Shown here: positions 48,178 through 59,761 of the stretch, piece after piece | Layout of the letters: each line of letters starts with the position of its first letter | Numbering within the stretch: the stretch's first letter is position 1 | Origin: Blastomyces gilchristii SLH14081 | Taxonomy: Eukaryota > Ascomycota > Eurotiomycetes > Onygenales > Ajellomycetaceae | Assembly (NCBI RefSeq): GCF_000003855.2 | Contig: NW_003101663.1 | Span: 671,312-735,311, forward strand | Length of the DNA stretch: 64,000 bases | Reading direction: 5' to 3' | Position numbers and translations under genes: made by a program | The notes under the pieces: generated by a model | The model's input: the letters and a program-made list of their open reading frames with translations, nothing else | The model's database searches: none | Told to the model about the DNA's origin: nothing

Positions 48178-49455
48178 TCATCCTCCTCCTCCTCCTTCTT
48201 CTTCCTCATCCTCTGCTTCCTTTGCCTCCGAGTACATATCATCTTGCGCGCGGATTTGTGGCCCTTTAACAAGTAAACGATAATCACCAGGGCAGTAGGT
48301 GCGGCACAATTCCTTCATATCTTCGAATACCCTACAAGAGAGATATATATATACATATGTATATATTTGAGTATTAATTTCGGGGGAAAGGATGAGCGTA
48401 AGACTTCCACTTCTCACTGGTTGCAGCCTGGAATCAAGATAGCGGTTCCAATGTTGAATCCCAAGGAATTGAGCAGGTTTCTGCCACCCCAATCATCCTC
48501 TTCGCCGTATTATTAGCCTTCGGGGAATCACAACAATTTCATGTCAAGATACATACCGGCAAAGTTGCGCTTATAGGCCCTTACATAAGCCTTAGTTACT
48601 GCTCAACCGATGTCGAGATGCTCTCCAGGTTCCCACCACCTCGTACTCGTTGTGGCCGTTAGAACGAGCCGGCATCGAAGATAAATGGTTCTCCCGTCTC
48701 CACGTATCTTGCTGTATTCTCATCCCAACAGTCTCCATGAAAGGAGGCACGGCTTTATACTTCTGTCCTCGCTCTGAAGAGGATCTAGAAGTCTTGAAAT
48801 GACTTTACTCAAACGTCAGATCGCAGAGCCGTTCGAATTCAGGCCAGCGTCCGTTTTTGTCGAGATCCGTCGTGAACATATGTATGGGCTAGTTGTTTTC
48901 GATAAAGTGCGGCCCATGAGTCCTTCCATCTCGCAGTGACCTGAGTTGCTGTACCGTGACAGGTAGTGTGGTATGAAAGCCAAATTTGCCAGTTGGGAAA
49001 CCGGACTTCTTGTGCAGCTTGGGCCAAACCTTGCTGTAAATTTGACCGCTGCTCACCGCCGACCTTCCCTGAAGTCTGTGAGCATGAAGTAACGTTCTTT
49101 CTTCTTATATTCCCCCCAGGCCCACGGCTTCGGGGTAATGGTTGGCATGACATTGTGAAGAGACTTCATGAATTCGAATTCTCCCTCGCACATGATCGAA
49201 CCAGTTGGCCCCTTGAAGACCTGCATAGCACGTTCATGTCAGCAAGGAAAATAGCCTCTCACAAGAGAGCTCCGAGAACACCACTTTCAGGAAATTGTTT
49301 TTGGTGGTTCCGTCAGGCAGCTCTGCGATGATCTTGGCGCATCTTTCCCCACAAAGACCTGCCATAGGCGTAGGATGATACAACCTTAGTCCCCGACGAG
49401 AGGGTAGGCATGCTGAGTTTATCTCACTCTCTATCACAGCCTCATCGAGAAAAAA
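48178..49455 (-). pseudogene. Fructosamine-3-kinase-like pseudogene
   Basis: Frame-hopping translation of the minus strand recovers a fungal fructosamine kinase from N- to C-terminus: DEAVIES (about 49445), AKIIAELPDGTTKNNFLKV (about 49330-49280), GEFEFMKSLHNVMP, TPKPWAWGEYKKKERYFML, SGFPTGKFGFH, then HGTATQVTARWKDSWAALY, GRWPEFERLCDLTFE, the catalytic HGDCWDEN box (about 48730), TGEPFIFDAGSF, GHNEYEV, WRASRHRLSS (about 48620), AYVRAYKRNFA, and the tail LNSLGFNIGTAILIPGCNQ (about 48430). At least six frame changes or stops separate these blocks, most from single-base indels and not splice-compatible. Fructosamine kinases repair glycated proteins and belong to the aminoglycoside phosphotransferase fold. 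One GT-AG intron near 48420-48345 may be genuine. The gene is dead here unless the assembly is faulty. Confidence 0.85.
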
Positions 49456-50651
49456 AAGTTTCCGTATGTACTAGGTTTTACGATATCCTCCTGGGGCCTC
49501 ACATTGTTTGGCCGGTTAACATGGGGGGGGGGGGGGCGGGGTGATTGGTTGACATTCCTACAATGAACGATAGGCAAGTTGTTGATGTCTTTCATTTTGT
49601 CTACCTTCTTACACTTTGAATTTGATGAGTTCCTCAGCACTTAGGACCTACTGAGAGCCGCGGGGAAGCACTCTCTGCTGAATTTATACCCCCATTAAGG
49701 AGGGGCGGGACGAGCGGCGTAATGGCAGGCTAAACTGGAACTATTAATAAATAGAGCAGAGACGGAGGTTCATGCAAGATCCCCCGCTTATTTATTTAGC
49801 TCGGACCGGGAGCACAGCTGTTCCACGGTTTATGGTGTTCAGTCCCGACTTAGAACAAGTTGCGGTTGCTTATTTATCGTGGTCAGCCCGTGTTTGTATG
49901 GTGCATCAGCCGTTACAAACGGCTGCTGCAACAGTGTATCCACCAAGGGGATGGGATGTCTACAAGAAAGAGAGAGATGTGTGGAACTCACTGGATGTGG
50001 TCATTTTGCAGACTGAGTGCTCCAATGTCTTGATCTTATTATACCAAGATACAAAGCTTGTGGATTGGAATATTCACTATGACACTCAGACTGAGCATTC
50101 TCATAGCAGGGTTCAAATGGCAACAGAGTAACTAACTACTATACTATCACTGAAGTTTATCACTTCAGTCAATCAGGACAAGTTATTATTCTTTGATAAT
50201 TACAGCAGCCAATAGTGACATTTGAGTCAAATGAATTTTTTGAAATGTTTTTCAGTGTAAAAGCTTAATTCCACATAATACTCAATACAGAGCAGAGAGT
50301 AACTATATATTTATTGCCGTAGATGATGAGGTTGGGTCAAGCGAAGGCAACGTCCATCCATCTCTGCTGAATCACGCATCCCTAGCCTCATTCATCAAAT
50401 CAAGAATGGTCAAAGAAATGAAGCCTTTTCTCGAAAACTATAATATATTAACAATCATTGATCATTAGAATTTTGATCAATACATTTAAGATATTGAAAC
50501 TGAACATTAGCTCAAACAAAAGGAACGACAAACTACGTGGAGAGCAGAGGGGCAAAATGTGTGTATATATAATCTGTACATTGGTAACATAATCCACAAG
50601 CAAGTGAGTCACTCAAGCAAGCAAGCCCACCTTAATACACATATAAATGAG
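49456..50651. other. Intergenic region
   Basis: Includes a G-run (about 49525-49545) and an open frame at 49772-50131 (119 codons) with no family resemblance, no supporting splice sites and A+T-rich 3' part. I do not call it a gene. From about 50130 to 50560 the DNA is A+T-rich without coding signs, probably the 3' flank of the glycerate kinase gene. Confidence 0.5.
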
Positions 50652-52070
50652 TTATTTAGGAGGCTGCACCAGCAAGGAAGCGCGTCCACCAGCGACGACG
50701 CTATCTCGAACTCGCAGCGACTGGCCCAACATCAACACACGCATCACACTTTCCGCCGCATCCGTTAAAAGCCGCTCTGCATCTGCAATAGCGACCTCAA
50801 GAGGTATCGGTCCTTGCATTATACTCGCAAAAGCGTCGATGCCAATCAAATAATTGGCCGCAGCATCGGGGCCAACTGTACCCGCAAGCGCAATGACGGG
50901 CAACCCATGCTTCTTCGCACGCAAAGCGACCTCTGCGGGGATCTTGCCCTGCGGCGTCTGAGAGTCAAGGCGTCCCTCCGCAGTGAATACTAAATGGCAG
51001 TTTCTGAACAGGTCGTCGTTGATGCCGAAGTATTCTGTCACTGCCTCGTAACGGGGCCGCAGCTTGGCACCGAGGAGTAGGAGGCCGGTACCCATTCCGC
51101 CAGAAGCTCCGCTGCCAGGGACGGTGGATATGTCGCGCCCTAGCTTTCTGCTGACGGCGGAAGCGTAGGCATTCAGTGCGGTGTCGAGTAGCTCGACCTC
51201 GGCGGGGGTCGCGCCTTTTTGCGGTCCGTATACACGTGCAACGCCCTTAGGACCGCACAGGATGTTCTGGCAGTTGCACGCGACTTCAATTTCAACGTAT
51301 TTTAAACGGGGATGGAGGCCGGAAAGGTCTATATCTGCAACTGTGCAAAGGGCTGCGCCGCCACTTGCCGGCGCAAGCTCATTTCCGTGGATATCAAAAA
51401 AATGTGCACCCAGGGCCTGGAGCATGCCAGCACCTCCATCGTTGGTTCCTGAGTCGCCGCAGCCGACGATGAGTCGCTCCACTCCTTCATCTAGGGCTGC
51501 GCGCATCAACTCACCGACTCCGTAAGTAGTTGTGATGGTTGGGTCACGAGAGTCTTTGGGAACCAAGCGCAACCCTGCGGCAGCAGCCATTTCTACAACG
51601 GCAGTTTTCTTCGACTGGTCCCCACCAAGGATACCATAATGCGAGATGAGAGGAATGTTAACAGGGCCGGTGATTTTCAAATGTCGAAGTTCTCCACCAG
51701 TGGTGGCAACAAGGGCATGGGCGAACCCCTCTCCTCCGTCGAATAAGGGGGCTTTCTGCACGATTACATTTGGGAGGACGCGTTTGATTCCCTTTTCGAT
51801 GCAATCAGCTACGACAAGTGTATCGAGACTCTCCTTGAATCCCGATGGACAAACAAGGATGCGCAAGGGTGATTGCACTTCTGGCGGTGGAATTGGGATA
51901 TTGATGGGATCATCGTTGCGCATCTGCATGGGAATGACCTGTGCTATCATTTTTGTCTTGGATCGCGGTTTCGAGGGTGTGCAAACGAGCGTATAAGATT
52001 GCTTGATAAGGGCAAATATGGATATAACGAGAGAATAAAGCGAATGTATGATTTGTTCATGGAACAACAT
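50652..52070 (-). CDS. Glycerate kinase (GlxK/type 1 family)
   Basis: A single uninterrupted frame of 472 codons. The conserved domain begins at about residue 68 (LRILVCPSGFKESL) and includes PLFDGGEGF, GCGDSGTNDGGAGMLQALG, GSGASGGMGTGLLLLGA, the FTAEGRLDSQTPQGK active-site region and a C-terminal Ala-rich helix. The enzyme phosphorylates D-glycerate to phosphoglycerate, linking glyoxylate, serine and glycerol-derived carbon to glycolysis; it is normally cytosolic. The first ATG at 52070 adds a hydrophobic leader-like stretch that is not conserved in the family. ATGs at 51950, 51929 or 51923 are equally plausible starts, giving about 423-432 residues. Preserved across the whole length, so probably functional. 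Confidence 0.95.
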   Translation of the reverse strand: MLFHEQIIHSLYSLVISIFALIKQSYTLVCTPSKPRSKTKMIAQVIPMQMRNDDPINIPIPPPEVQSPLRILVCPSGFKESLDTLVVADCIEKGIKRVLPNVIVQKAPLFDGGEGFAHALVATTGGELRHLKITGPVNIPLISHYGILGGDQSKKTAVVEMAAAAGLRLVPKDSRDPTITTTYGVGELMRAALDEGVERLIVGCGDSGTNDGGAGMLQALGAHFFDIHGNELAPASGGAALCTVADIDLSGLHPRLKYVEIEVACNCQNILCGPKGVARVYGPQKGATPAEVELLDTALNAYASAVSRKLGRDISTVPGSGASGGMGTGLLLLGAKLRPRYEAVTEYFGINDDLFRNCHLVFTAEGRLDSQTPQGKIPAEVALRAKKHGLPVIALAGTVGPDAAANYLIGIDAFASIMQGPIPLEVAIADAERLLTDAAESVMRVLMLGQSLRVRDSVVAGGRASLLVQPPK

Positions 52071-53974
52071 GTTTCAACGAGAGGATACTGATCTACTCTA
52101 TGCAACAATATGCGTCCTCCGGCTCTAATTTATGTTCCTGATGGTCCTACTAGCCCTGCCACCACCGGGCTGCGTATGCAAAAGTCATCTTGCTGCGGCC
52201 CGATCTTTCGATATCAGTGTCATTTGACTTCATGTGAAATCAGTCGTACTAACTACCGTGCGCCTTGCGGAAATGATGTCTTGATAGCCTGGTTCACTCC
52301 GTTCTTCATCGATGGAAGCTTTTCACATTTCTGTTCGACGTTTAGCCTATATTCTATTCTAGCATGGAAACGGCCTGCGCAAAAGATACACGTATATAGT
52401 GACGCGTATCCGACTTCCTTAAAACCAAATCAGTCAAGCAAGTCGATGAACCAACAAAACGAAGGATTATCACTGCCAATAGGAGGAAGGCCTTGGGAAT
52501 CACGCCGGGTTCGCTACCGGCTTCGGGCATGGAAGAAGAGAATTTTCAATTTTCCTTCATTGGCAGGATAACACCGAAAGCCCTACTTGAGCAAAAAAGG
52601 AAATCTATAACGTGGCCAGCAACCGAATTCGGACTCGGCCCGTTGGCTCCATCACCAGCGGCTACCTACCACTGCCCCTGCCAACCTTCTCCTCCAACAA
52701 ATCATGGGCAATCTAGCTCAGCATGGGATGACACGGGAAGGTTTCAACCAGGGCCTATGCAAGGCCAGTCACCCAGCAACGCTTAAGGGTGCAGACTCAC
52801 AGGTAGCTCTGGTGTTTTCGGTTGTCTCACTCGAAACGTGGGCAGTGCAATGTCGGGATCTACTGCTGCAGTTTTCTCCGAGACAAAGGTGTCTCTGACT
52901 GTCTTTTAGATACCTAGAGAGTAGCCCTTGAAGGCAGAAGTTTCCCGTTGTATCAAGAAGTATATGCTCGCAGGAGTGGTCGTCATCGCCATAGGGCTAC
53001 CACTAAGGTGGACGTCCGATCATAGCATGATACTCTAGATACCAGCAAAATCTAGGGCATGGATTTCGGGTGGCCGAGTTCAAGGGTCAACTTTAGCCGA
53101 GCATCGCCGCCGGGGAAGAAAGGTAAGTCACATGTACATTACATACAAGGATAGGGCTGAGGGATGAACAATGCAGAATCCGTTGTCGCTAGCCTTGTAC
53201 TAATATGAATTGCCTTGCTTCGTTACAGAGTACGGAGTAGTTGCTCCTCCATTCATTCTTCATTCCCAGGCTGTTGGTTAGCTGCACTGGCACAGCCACA
53301 GCCTCGGCCCCATGTCTTGCTCCACAGTTGCTCCACAGCTGCCCCATAGCTGCCCCATAGCTTGATCCACTCTTAATCCAACGTCGGCTGTGGCTGCTTA
53401 ACCACGTCAGCCACGAGTCGTCATCAGTTCGATGCTTTTCTAACTATAGCATGGCATGCCGCATGTCCATACATCTTCTACACATTATTATTCTCCGCAC
53501 AGTCTCCGTGGGTGCTTCGGGATGTTGATTGGTTTTAACTTGCATGCATAATACGAGCGCTAGCAGAAGCTTAGAACCATTTCACCTAAAAAGCAGTGTC
53601 ACCGTTGATCCTGACATTCAGGGCAAAGCTCCGACCGAGTATAGTATCTCTAATTGATCAGGTTTCTTGTTACTTGTTACAATGTGGGCATAGTAATGAT
53701 GATGAATCAATTCCTAAGGCTCTCTTATGCAGGGTTACCACTCTTAGCAGTGCAGAATGTCTTTGAATCCTGCATGGTCAGTCAAATGATCGTGGCGGTG
53801 TGGAACAGTTTTCCTAGGTTCCTGAAAAGTGTCTCCGATATTTTTCGGATGTTCTGATGTCTTCAAAATGCCAGATGGATCTGCATTTTATGCCTGATCT
53901 CATCTAAGATCGGAACGCCATACACTCGTTTACTTTCACCATATTCTATTGTTGGGGCTTCTCGCAAAATTTCA
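52071..53974. other. Intergenic region, about 1.9 kb
   Basis: Between the divergent glycerate kinase and MFS genes. Open frames at 52110-52571, 52493-52786 and 52704-52898 have no recognisable domain and biased composition. A cluster of short imperfect repeats (gctccacagytg, gccccatagct) lies at 53310-53370 and a TACGGAGTA motif at 53231-53239. Both promoters should lie here. Confidence 0.5.
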
Positions 53975-56104
53975 ATGGAAACACGCAATTCCCGCAATGG
54001 GAGGATTTCTCCTTCTATCCCGTCCGTCATTTCTCGCACTTCTACGATTGTAGATGAATATCAACTCCCACCGTTAAGCTTCACACCGTTTGCGGAATAC
54101 GTCTATCACTCTCCCAACGGTAGATTCTCAAGTGACAATTTTGAAGAATGTAGTGAGTAGCTCAACCACAAGGAGTTCAAGCCTCAAGCCGTTTCCTTTA
54201 TTATGAGACTCATCCTTTTCTGTATCTAAGATCCGACCCGATGTGGACAATATCAAGGATACCAAGGTGCTGAAGCCGCCAGGCTGGCATTAATACAAAG
54301 CTCAAGTAAAGATCCAAATCTGGTAAATCCCCCGACTCTTGTTTCCTCAATGGTCTAGTTTGCTGAATGGGACAGGTTACTTGGTCTGGTCCAGAAGACC
54401 CTGAAAATCCTCTCAATTGGGCTCATTCTGCGAAGTGGGCTGCCGTGCTTATCGTCTCGTCCTTCACCTTCATCTCGCCTGTGTCATCCACCATGGTGGC
54501 ACCGGCGTTAGCCACGATAGGGAAGGAATTTGACATTACTTCGTCTATGGAGCAAGTCTTAGTCATGTCAATATTCCTCCTGGCATATGCTGTTGGCCCT
54601 TTTGTACTGGGCCCTTTGTCAGAGATATTCGGCAGAGTAGCCATCCTGCAGCTGGCAAACTTATTCTACTTGGTTTTTAACACTGCATGTGGTTTTGCGC
54701 AAACCAAGCAACAAATCCTGGCGTTTCGGTTTCTTAGTGGTCTTGGAGGAAGCGCACCACAAGCTGTACGTCCGTCCCTTAAAAAAAGCATGCATAATTT
54801 CCTTTCGCCCTAATTTTCTGGCAAAAATAGCTGGGTGGAGGAGTCATTAGCGATTGTTGGAGAGCTGAGGAGCGTGGGAAATCCATAGCTGTATATAGCT
54901 TGGCTCCTTTCATTGGCCCTGCTATTGGCCCTGTTGGTGAGTGAAATACACTTGACACGGCACAAGCCCTTCGAAGAATCACGCTTGAAACTAACTACCA
55001 CAAAGCTGGGGGGTTTATAGCAAAACACACTACCTGGCGCTGGATCTTTTGGTCCGTCTCCATTGCTGACGCAGGTGTCCAAGTTGTGGCTTTTCTTTTC
55101 CTCAAGGAAACCTATGCACCTAAACTTTTGGCAAATAAAGCTAAAAAGCTACGACAGAGCACCGGAAATAATGCTTTGCGGACCAAATGGGAAATGGAAA
55201 ACAGTACATTCAGTATCCTTTTGCGCAAAAGCCTTGTTAGGCCGTTCATTATGCTGGGCACACAGCCAACAATTCAGGCCCTCGCGTTATATCGAGCATA
55301 TTTATATGGGCTCATGTATCTGGTGTAAGTAGTACTGTTTAATGAATATTTTGTTTCTCCCATACGTGAGGGAGACAAAACACATAACTAACATCTCTCT
55401 ACAGCCTTTCATCTTTCCCCCTCGTTTGGGAAGGAGTATACAAACAAACCACCGACATAGCAAGTTTAAATTACCTGTCTCTAGGCGTCGGGTTTGTGAT
55501 AGGCCTGCAAATATGCGCTCCAATCATGGACAGAGTCAGTAAAGAAGTTGTATATGCTTCATCTACCCCTGGTTAACCCAGATCTCCCACCTCAATCCAT
55601 CCCTAACTTCTAGCGGAATCCCAAAATCTAAAATCAAAGAAGCTAACCAACCCCAAGATCTACATACGCCTAAAAGCCCACTATAACGACCCAGGCCGTC
55701 CCGAATTCCGCATCCCCCTCATGCTACCCGGTGGACTCCTAGTGCCCATCGGCCTCATGACTTACGGCTGGACCGCGCAGCCGCACATCCACTGGATAAT
55801 CCCCAACATCGCATCTGCCATCTTCGCAACGGGCCTCATCATCGGCTTCCAGTGCGCGCAGGCCTACGTTGTAGATGCATACACCCAATATGCTGCGTCC
55901 GCGACGGGCGCGGCTGCTTTTTTGCGGACGTTGGCTGGATTTAGTTTCCCGCTCTTTGCGCCTACTCTGTATGCTCGGTTGGGTTTGGGCTGGGGGAATG
56001 CATTGTTGGCGTTCATTTCGGCGGGGTTGGGGATTGTGGCGCCTGTGTTATTGTGGAGGTATGGGGAGTTTTTGAGAAGGAAGAGCACTTATTGTGCCGG
56101 GTGA
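53975..56104 (+). CDS. MFS multidrug-type transporter (DHA1-like)
   Basis: Seven exons fit the family: 53975-54152, 54231-54322, 54376-54765, 54831-54936, 55006-55324, 55405-55534 and 55658-56104, total 553 residues. A hydrophilic N-terminus of about 90 residues leads to DPNLVTWSGPEDPENPLNW, the usual entry to TM1 of fungal DHA1 pumps. Motif A-like GPLSEIFGR follows TM2; the TM5 antiporter motif reads GPAIGPVAGG across the exon 4/5 junction; WRWIFW follows. Then come the central loop (KETYAPKLLANKAKKLR) and a second six-helix half ending in LLWRYGEFLRR. Substrate is unknown; plasma-membrane drug:H+ antiport is the family role. All junctions keep phase, but the first two exons and the last acceptor (after ccccaag) are my best inference. 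Confidence 0.85.
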
Positions 56105-56612
56105 GTGGGACTTTCGGGAGGGGGGCAGATGTGGAAAAAAGTGTATATATGGCTGATGGAAGTAGTCTGAATGGCAGGGATGTATGTTTGTACATTACTA
56201 TCTCTCTTTTGCGCTTCATGATGATAAATTCATTGTATCTAATGACATTTACGGAGTAAACAATGACTGAATAAGGATGATATGTTTTTTGATTCTAAGT
56301 ATATTGGGCGGGGAAATTATCTTAAAGTGGAGAAATGGATAAAGATGATAGCATCCTGCGCTTAAATTTTCATTTTTCTTTTCAAACCGTTCGACCAGAG
56401 CCAGCACTTAATTAGGATTTGAGAGCATCATTTCGAGCTTGAAGCCCAGCTGAAGGAGAGAAGTAGCATAGTTATTCTCTTTGATCTTATTTTTATCCAT
56501 CCCATACTCTAAACTCCTCCCGCAAGTGAGCATAGAATGTAGGCCATATACTAAATTTAGACAATTAACAAAACAAAATCCCCATCATCCTTAAAAAAAA
56601 GAAGAACAACCC
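56105..56612. other. Convergent 3' region
   Basis: About 0.5 kb between the stop of the MFS gene and the stop of spb1, which face each other. It holds a TACGGAGTA motif (56250-56258) and A+T-rich probable polyadenylation regions. No gene seen. Confidence 0.5.
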
Positions 56613-59308
56613 CTAATTCTTCTTCCTCTTCTTCGCCAACCTCTTCTCCGCCCTAATATCCTTCTTCATCCTCGAGTCCACAATCTTATACTTCCCCTTG
56701 ACCCCCCTGGGCCTGCCAGAAATACCCTTATTGGCCCCCTTCGCCACAACAAGCTTCACATTCTGCTTTGGCTTCTTCTTCATCGCGCGACTCATCATGC
56801 GCGCAATCGTCTGCGCCTTATCCTTCTCGCTCAGCGCCTCGTCTTCAGCCAGCAACGCAGACTTCTTGCGCAGTTTCTCCAACCGCTGTGCAGCCCTGAA
56901 CTTTTTGCGGCCCTTGGCTTCCAGCACCTTCTTGATAGGGCGCGCGTTTATGGCGCGCATCTTTTCGCGGATTGCGGCCGCTGCGGCGGCGGTGATTGGT
57001 CGTAGGGGTTTGGAGTGCTTGCCTTCATCATCTAGGAACCACTCGGGGAGTCCGTCGTTGTCGCGGAAAGTGTACTTGTTGAATCCGTCGTCGACGACGT
57101 CTTGTGTTGTTTTCTCGCCCGTGACGATTTGTTGGGCAAGAGCCATGGCTTCCGCTGTTATTATGTCGATGTCTGACATGAATTGTTAGTGTCGATTACT
57201 TCTAGACCCAGGAAATAACTTGAGAAGGGCAAAGGTTTACCAAGTTGTCCATTTTTCTTTCGGGGATCTTGTTTCTCCTCCTCTTCAAAGTCAGGGGATA
57301 TATCATTTCCCTTCGGGTTCATTTTACTTTTGGATTCACGTTTCTCGGATGTTTGTTTCCTGTCAAGCTTTGGGGGCTGTTGGGTCTCCGAATTATCATC
57401 GTCGCTCTCAGAAACATCAGAATACTCATCATCTTCCGCTCCATTTTCTTGCTGCTGAGCTGCAGTCTCTCCCTCAGAACCTGTCTCACCTCCCTCATCT
57501 TCCTCATCTTCATCACCCAGGTCTCCTAAGCCCTGGAATATATCTTGATCGAAAAACATCGCAGCTTTGTTAGACAAGCCCTTGCTATCAACAGCAGGTC
57601 GCGGAATTGCATCGTGCAACCTAGTATCGTCGCCATCTGTATCCTCGCTACCCTCTTTATCGGAATCAGAAATCCCTTCCCATTCCTCCGTTTCAAAGTC
57701 TTTGCGAGCTTTTTTGGCGCGTAATTTTGCATCCCGATCCTCCCGATCAGCTCTGTATCGTTCGTACATGGAATCTAACTCGCGCTCTAACCGATCTTCC
57801 TCTTCATCTGAGTCCTCATCAATGGTTGACGAATCGTCCTCCTCATCGTCACTTTCAACAGGCACCATCTTGCCGCTTGTTATTTGGCTTACATCACCGG
57901 CACGGTTAACGGGCTTAAGTGCAAACATAGCGCCTTCTCCAATAGGTCCAGATTGTTCGATACCGATCTCCATGGGGGTTGTCATATGCATCTGCATCCG
58001 TACTATTTCCTTTTGTTTTCGCTCATTCTCCTTTCTTCGTTCCTTCTTTTTCCTCGACGTCTCCTTGTCCCGCATCCGTTGTAGATCCTGTTGGATTGCA
58101 AGCTCCTCATCCATTGGTTCTACCTCAGCTACCTCTTCGCTCTCATCTGGTTTACTAGGCCCTTTTTTCACAGCTAATCCAAACTTTTCCCGCACTTTTA
58201 TTCGCCATCTCAACAAATTACGGAACTCTTTCTTCCCCAAAACTTTGAGATCTTCGCAACATAGTTGAATTTCCTTTGTGGTTTCTGGAAGTCGCGCGAG
58301 GGTTGCCAAAGCAAGGTCTCCACCAGTTGACTGCTCAAAGCTCAACTTGTTGTATTCTCCCAAAATTGAGATTGGATCAGTCGTGTTTATGAACTCGCTG
58401 ACGGGAATTTCTTTGAATTGAGTGTAATTTCCTTCCTCGTACCCATCTCGCTTCCGCTTCTTTTTCTCAGGATTAAACACTTTTGCCTCGTGGTTTGGAG
58501 TAGGATCTTGCAACTCGGCGAAGACATGTCTAGGATCAAGGAATTTTGGGTCGATGTGTTTGGGGGCCTTGAAACCTTGGCAGACAACGAAAATTTCGGC
58601 AGAAACGTTTCGTGACGAAGGGGGCTTTGTGGCCTCCACGTTGTTAAAAAGCTGTTTAAATACCCACAATAACGGATTATAATCTTTTGACCTGAAGACT
58701 TTGGTAACGAATGTTCCTCCTGGAACCAGGAATTCGGTGGCGAGCTTCAGAGACTGAAGTACGAGCTCTGCTTGAGAGAAAGCATCTTGAACCCACGCTA
58801 CACCAACGTTTGGTGCACCATCATGGAGAACAGTATCTGCTTTCCACGTTTTAAGATGCTGACGTATCGTAGCACGACATTTATCCGTGGTAATATCGCT
58901 CTGGAAAGTAATGACTTTGGGAATCGGTTTTATGGGCGCCAGGTCGACGCCGATAATTAGAGACTGTGAGGGCATGCATTCTGCAGCAACTTGACACCAC
59001 GACTACAATGGTCCAGGAACATTGATCAGTATACATGGAGCAACAGGGAGCCGGAGGGGCATGGTTACAGGAACTTACGCCAGGTGCAGCACAAAGATCG
59101 ATTACAACTCTGCTCTTCTCCAAGAACCCATACTTTTTGTTAAGCTGGATCAACTTGAAAGCAGCACGAGCTCGATAGCCCTTCTCCTTTGCTAGCTTAT
59201 ACCACTTGTCCAAGCGGCCTTTGCCATGCTAGTAGTGACTGTTAGAATGCGATCAAAAACTGAATGCGCGAGGAGCTTTCGCATACCTACCTTCTTCTGG
59301 ATGGCCAT
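56613..59308 (-). CDS. spb1: Spb1, AdoMet-dependent rRNA 2'-O-methyltransferase
   Basis: Four exons on the minus strand: 59308-59291 (MAIQKK), 59228-59079, 59002-57241 and 57172-56613, total 829 residues, the normal Spb1 length. The FtsJ/RrmJ domain has [20 protein letters not shown], the AdoMet site DLCAAPGSWCQ (split by intron 2), [19 protein letters not shown] and SAEIFVV, giving the K-D-K-E catalytic tetrad. A long charged middle region ([18 protein letters not shown]) and the Spb1 C-terminal domain ([16 protein letters not shown] ... [19 protein letters not shown]) follow. In yeast Spb1 methylates the A-loop of 25S rRNA and is essential for 60S maturation in the nucleolus. The gene shares a promoter region with the divergent gene at 59762. 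Confidence 0.96.
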
Positions 59309-59761
59309 GGCTGACCTTTGCTAGGCGGATCAATTAAACCGAAACTGCAGGGATTGGAAGACAATCAGGAACATGAATCCAACCAGTGCTGCCGAACAAA
59401 TTGGCCGTTGCGGTATGTTTTTCGACCGTTGTGGCTGCTGTTGTTGCTCTCCCGCATTTCTTCCGATGTTTTTTTCCAGATGAGGCTGGTGCCTGCCAAG
59501 ACATCTCGCTCCAGCCACAGCCCTCAAGCCCGATCACATGACAAATGCAAACATCCATATGATATTACATCATGGTCATTCCGCGCCAAGCCCCTTCCTG
59601 AGCCACGATGCGGCGCAACAGACAACAGACAACAGATCGAACAGCTTCCACGACTCTCCTCCAACGGTTCTTTTCTCGCCCTCCTTGCCGACCCCAACAC
59701 TGCCGCAATAGTTACTTGTCATATTGACTGTTTTCTGTGTTATGAGTTCCCTCTCCTATCG
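59309..59761. promoter_or_regulatory. Bidirectional promoter between spb1 and the hydrolase gene
   Basis: A 453-bp interval between two divergent start codons. Open frames crossing it (59318-59956 + upstream of 59762, 59527-59330 and 59558-59334 -) are extensions or shadows. It must contain both promoters; no specific factor site can be asserted from sequence alone. Confidence 0.6.

Noticed and set aside
48839..49331. Overlapping open frames of 104 (-) and 121 (+) codons as small genes
   Set aside because: The minus-strand frame is one piece of the fructosamine kinase pseudogene; the plus-strand frame is its shadow.
49772..50131. 119-codon open frame
   Set aside because: No recognisable domain, codon bias or splice structure; possible but unsupported.
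52110..52571. 153-codon open frame upstream of the MFS gene
   Set aside because: Sequence looks random in composition and has no family resemblance; it lies in a shared promoter region.
57567..58268. 233-codon Ser-rich plus-strand frame
   Set aside because: Antisense shadow of the acidic and charged middle of spb1.
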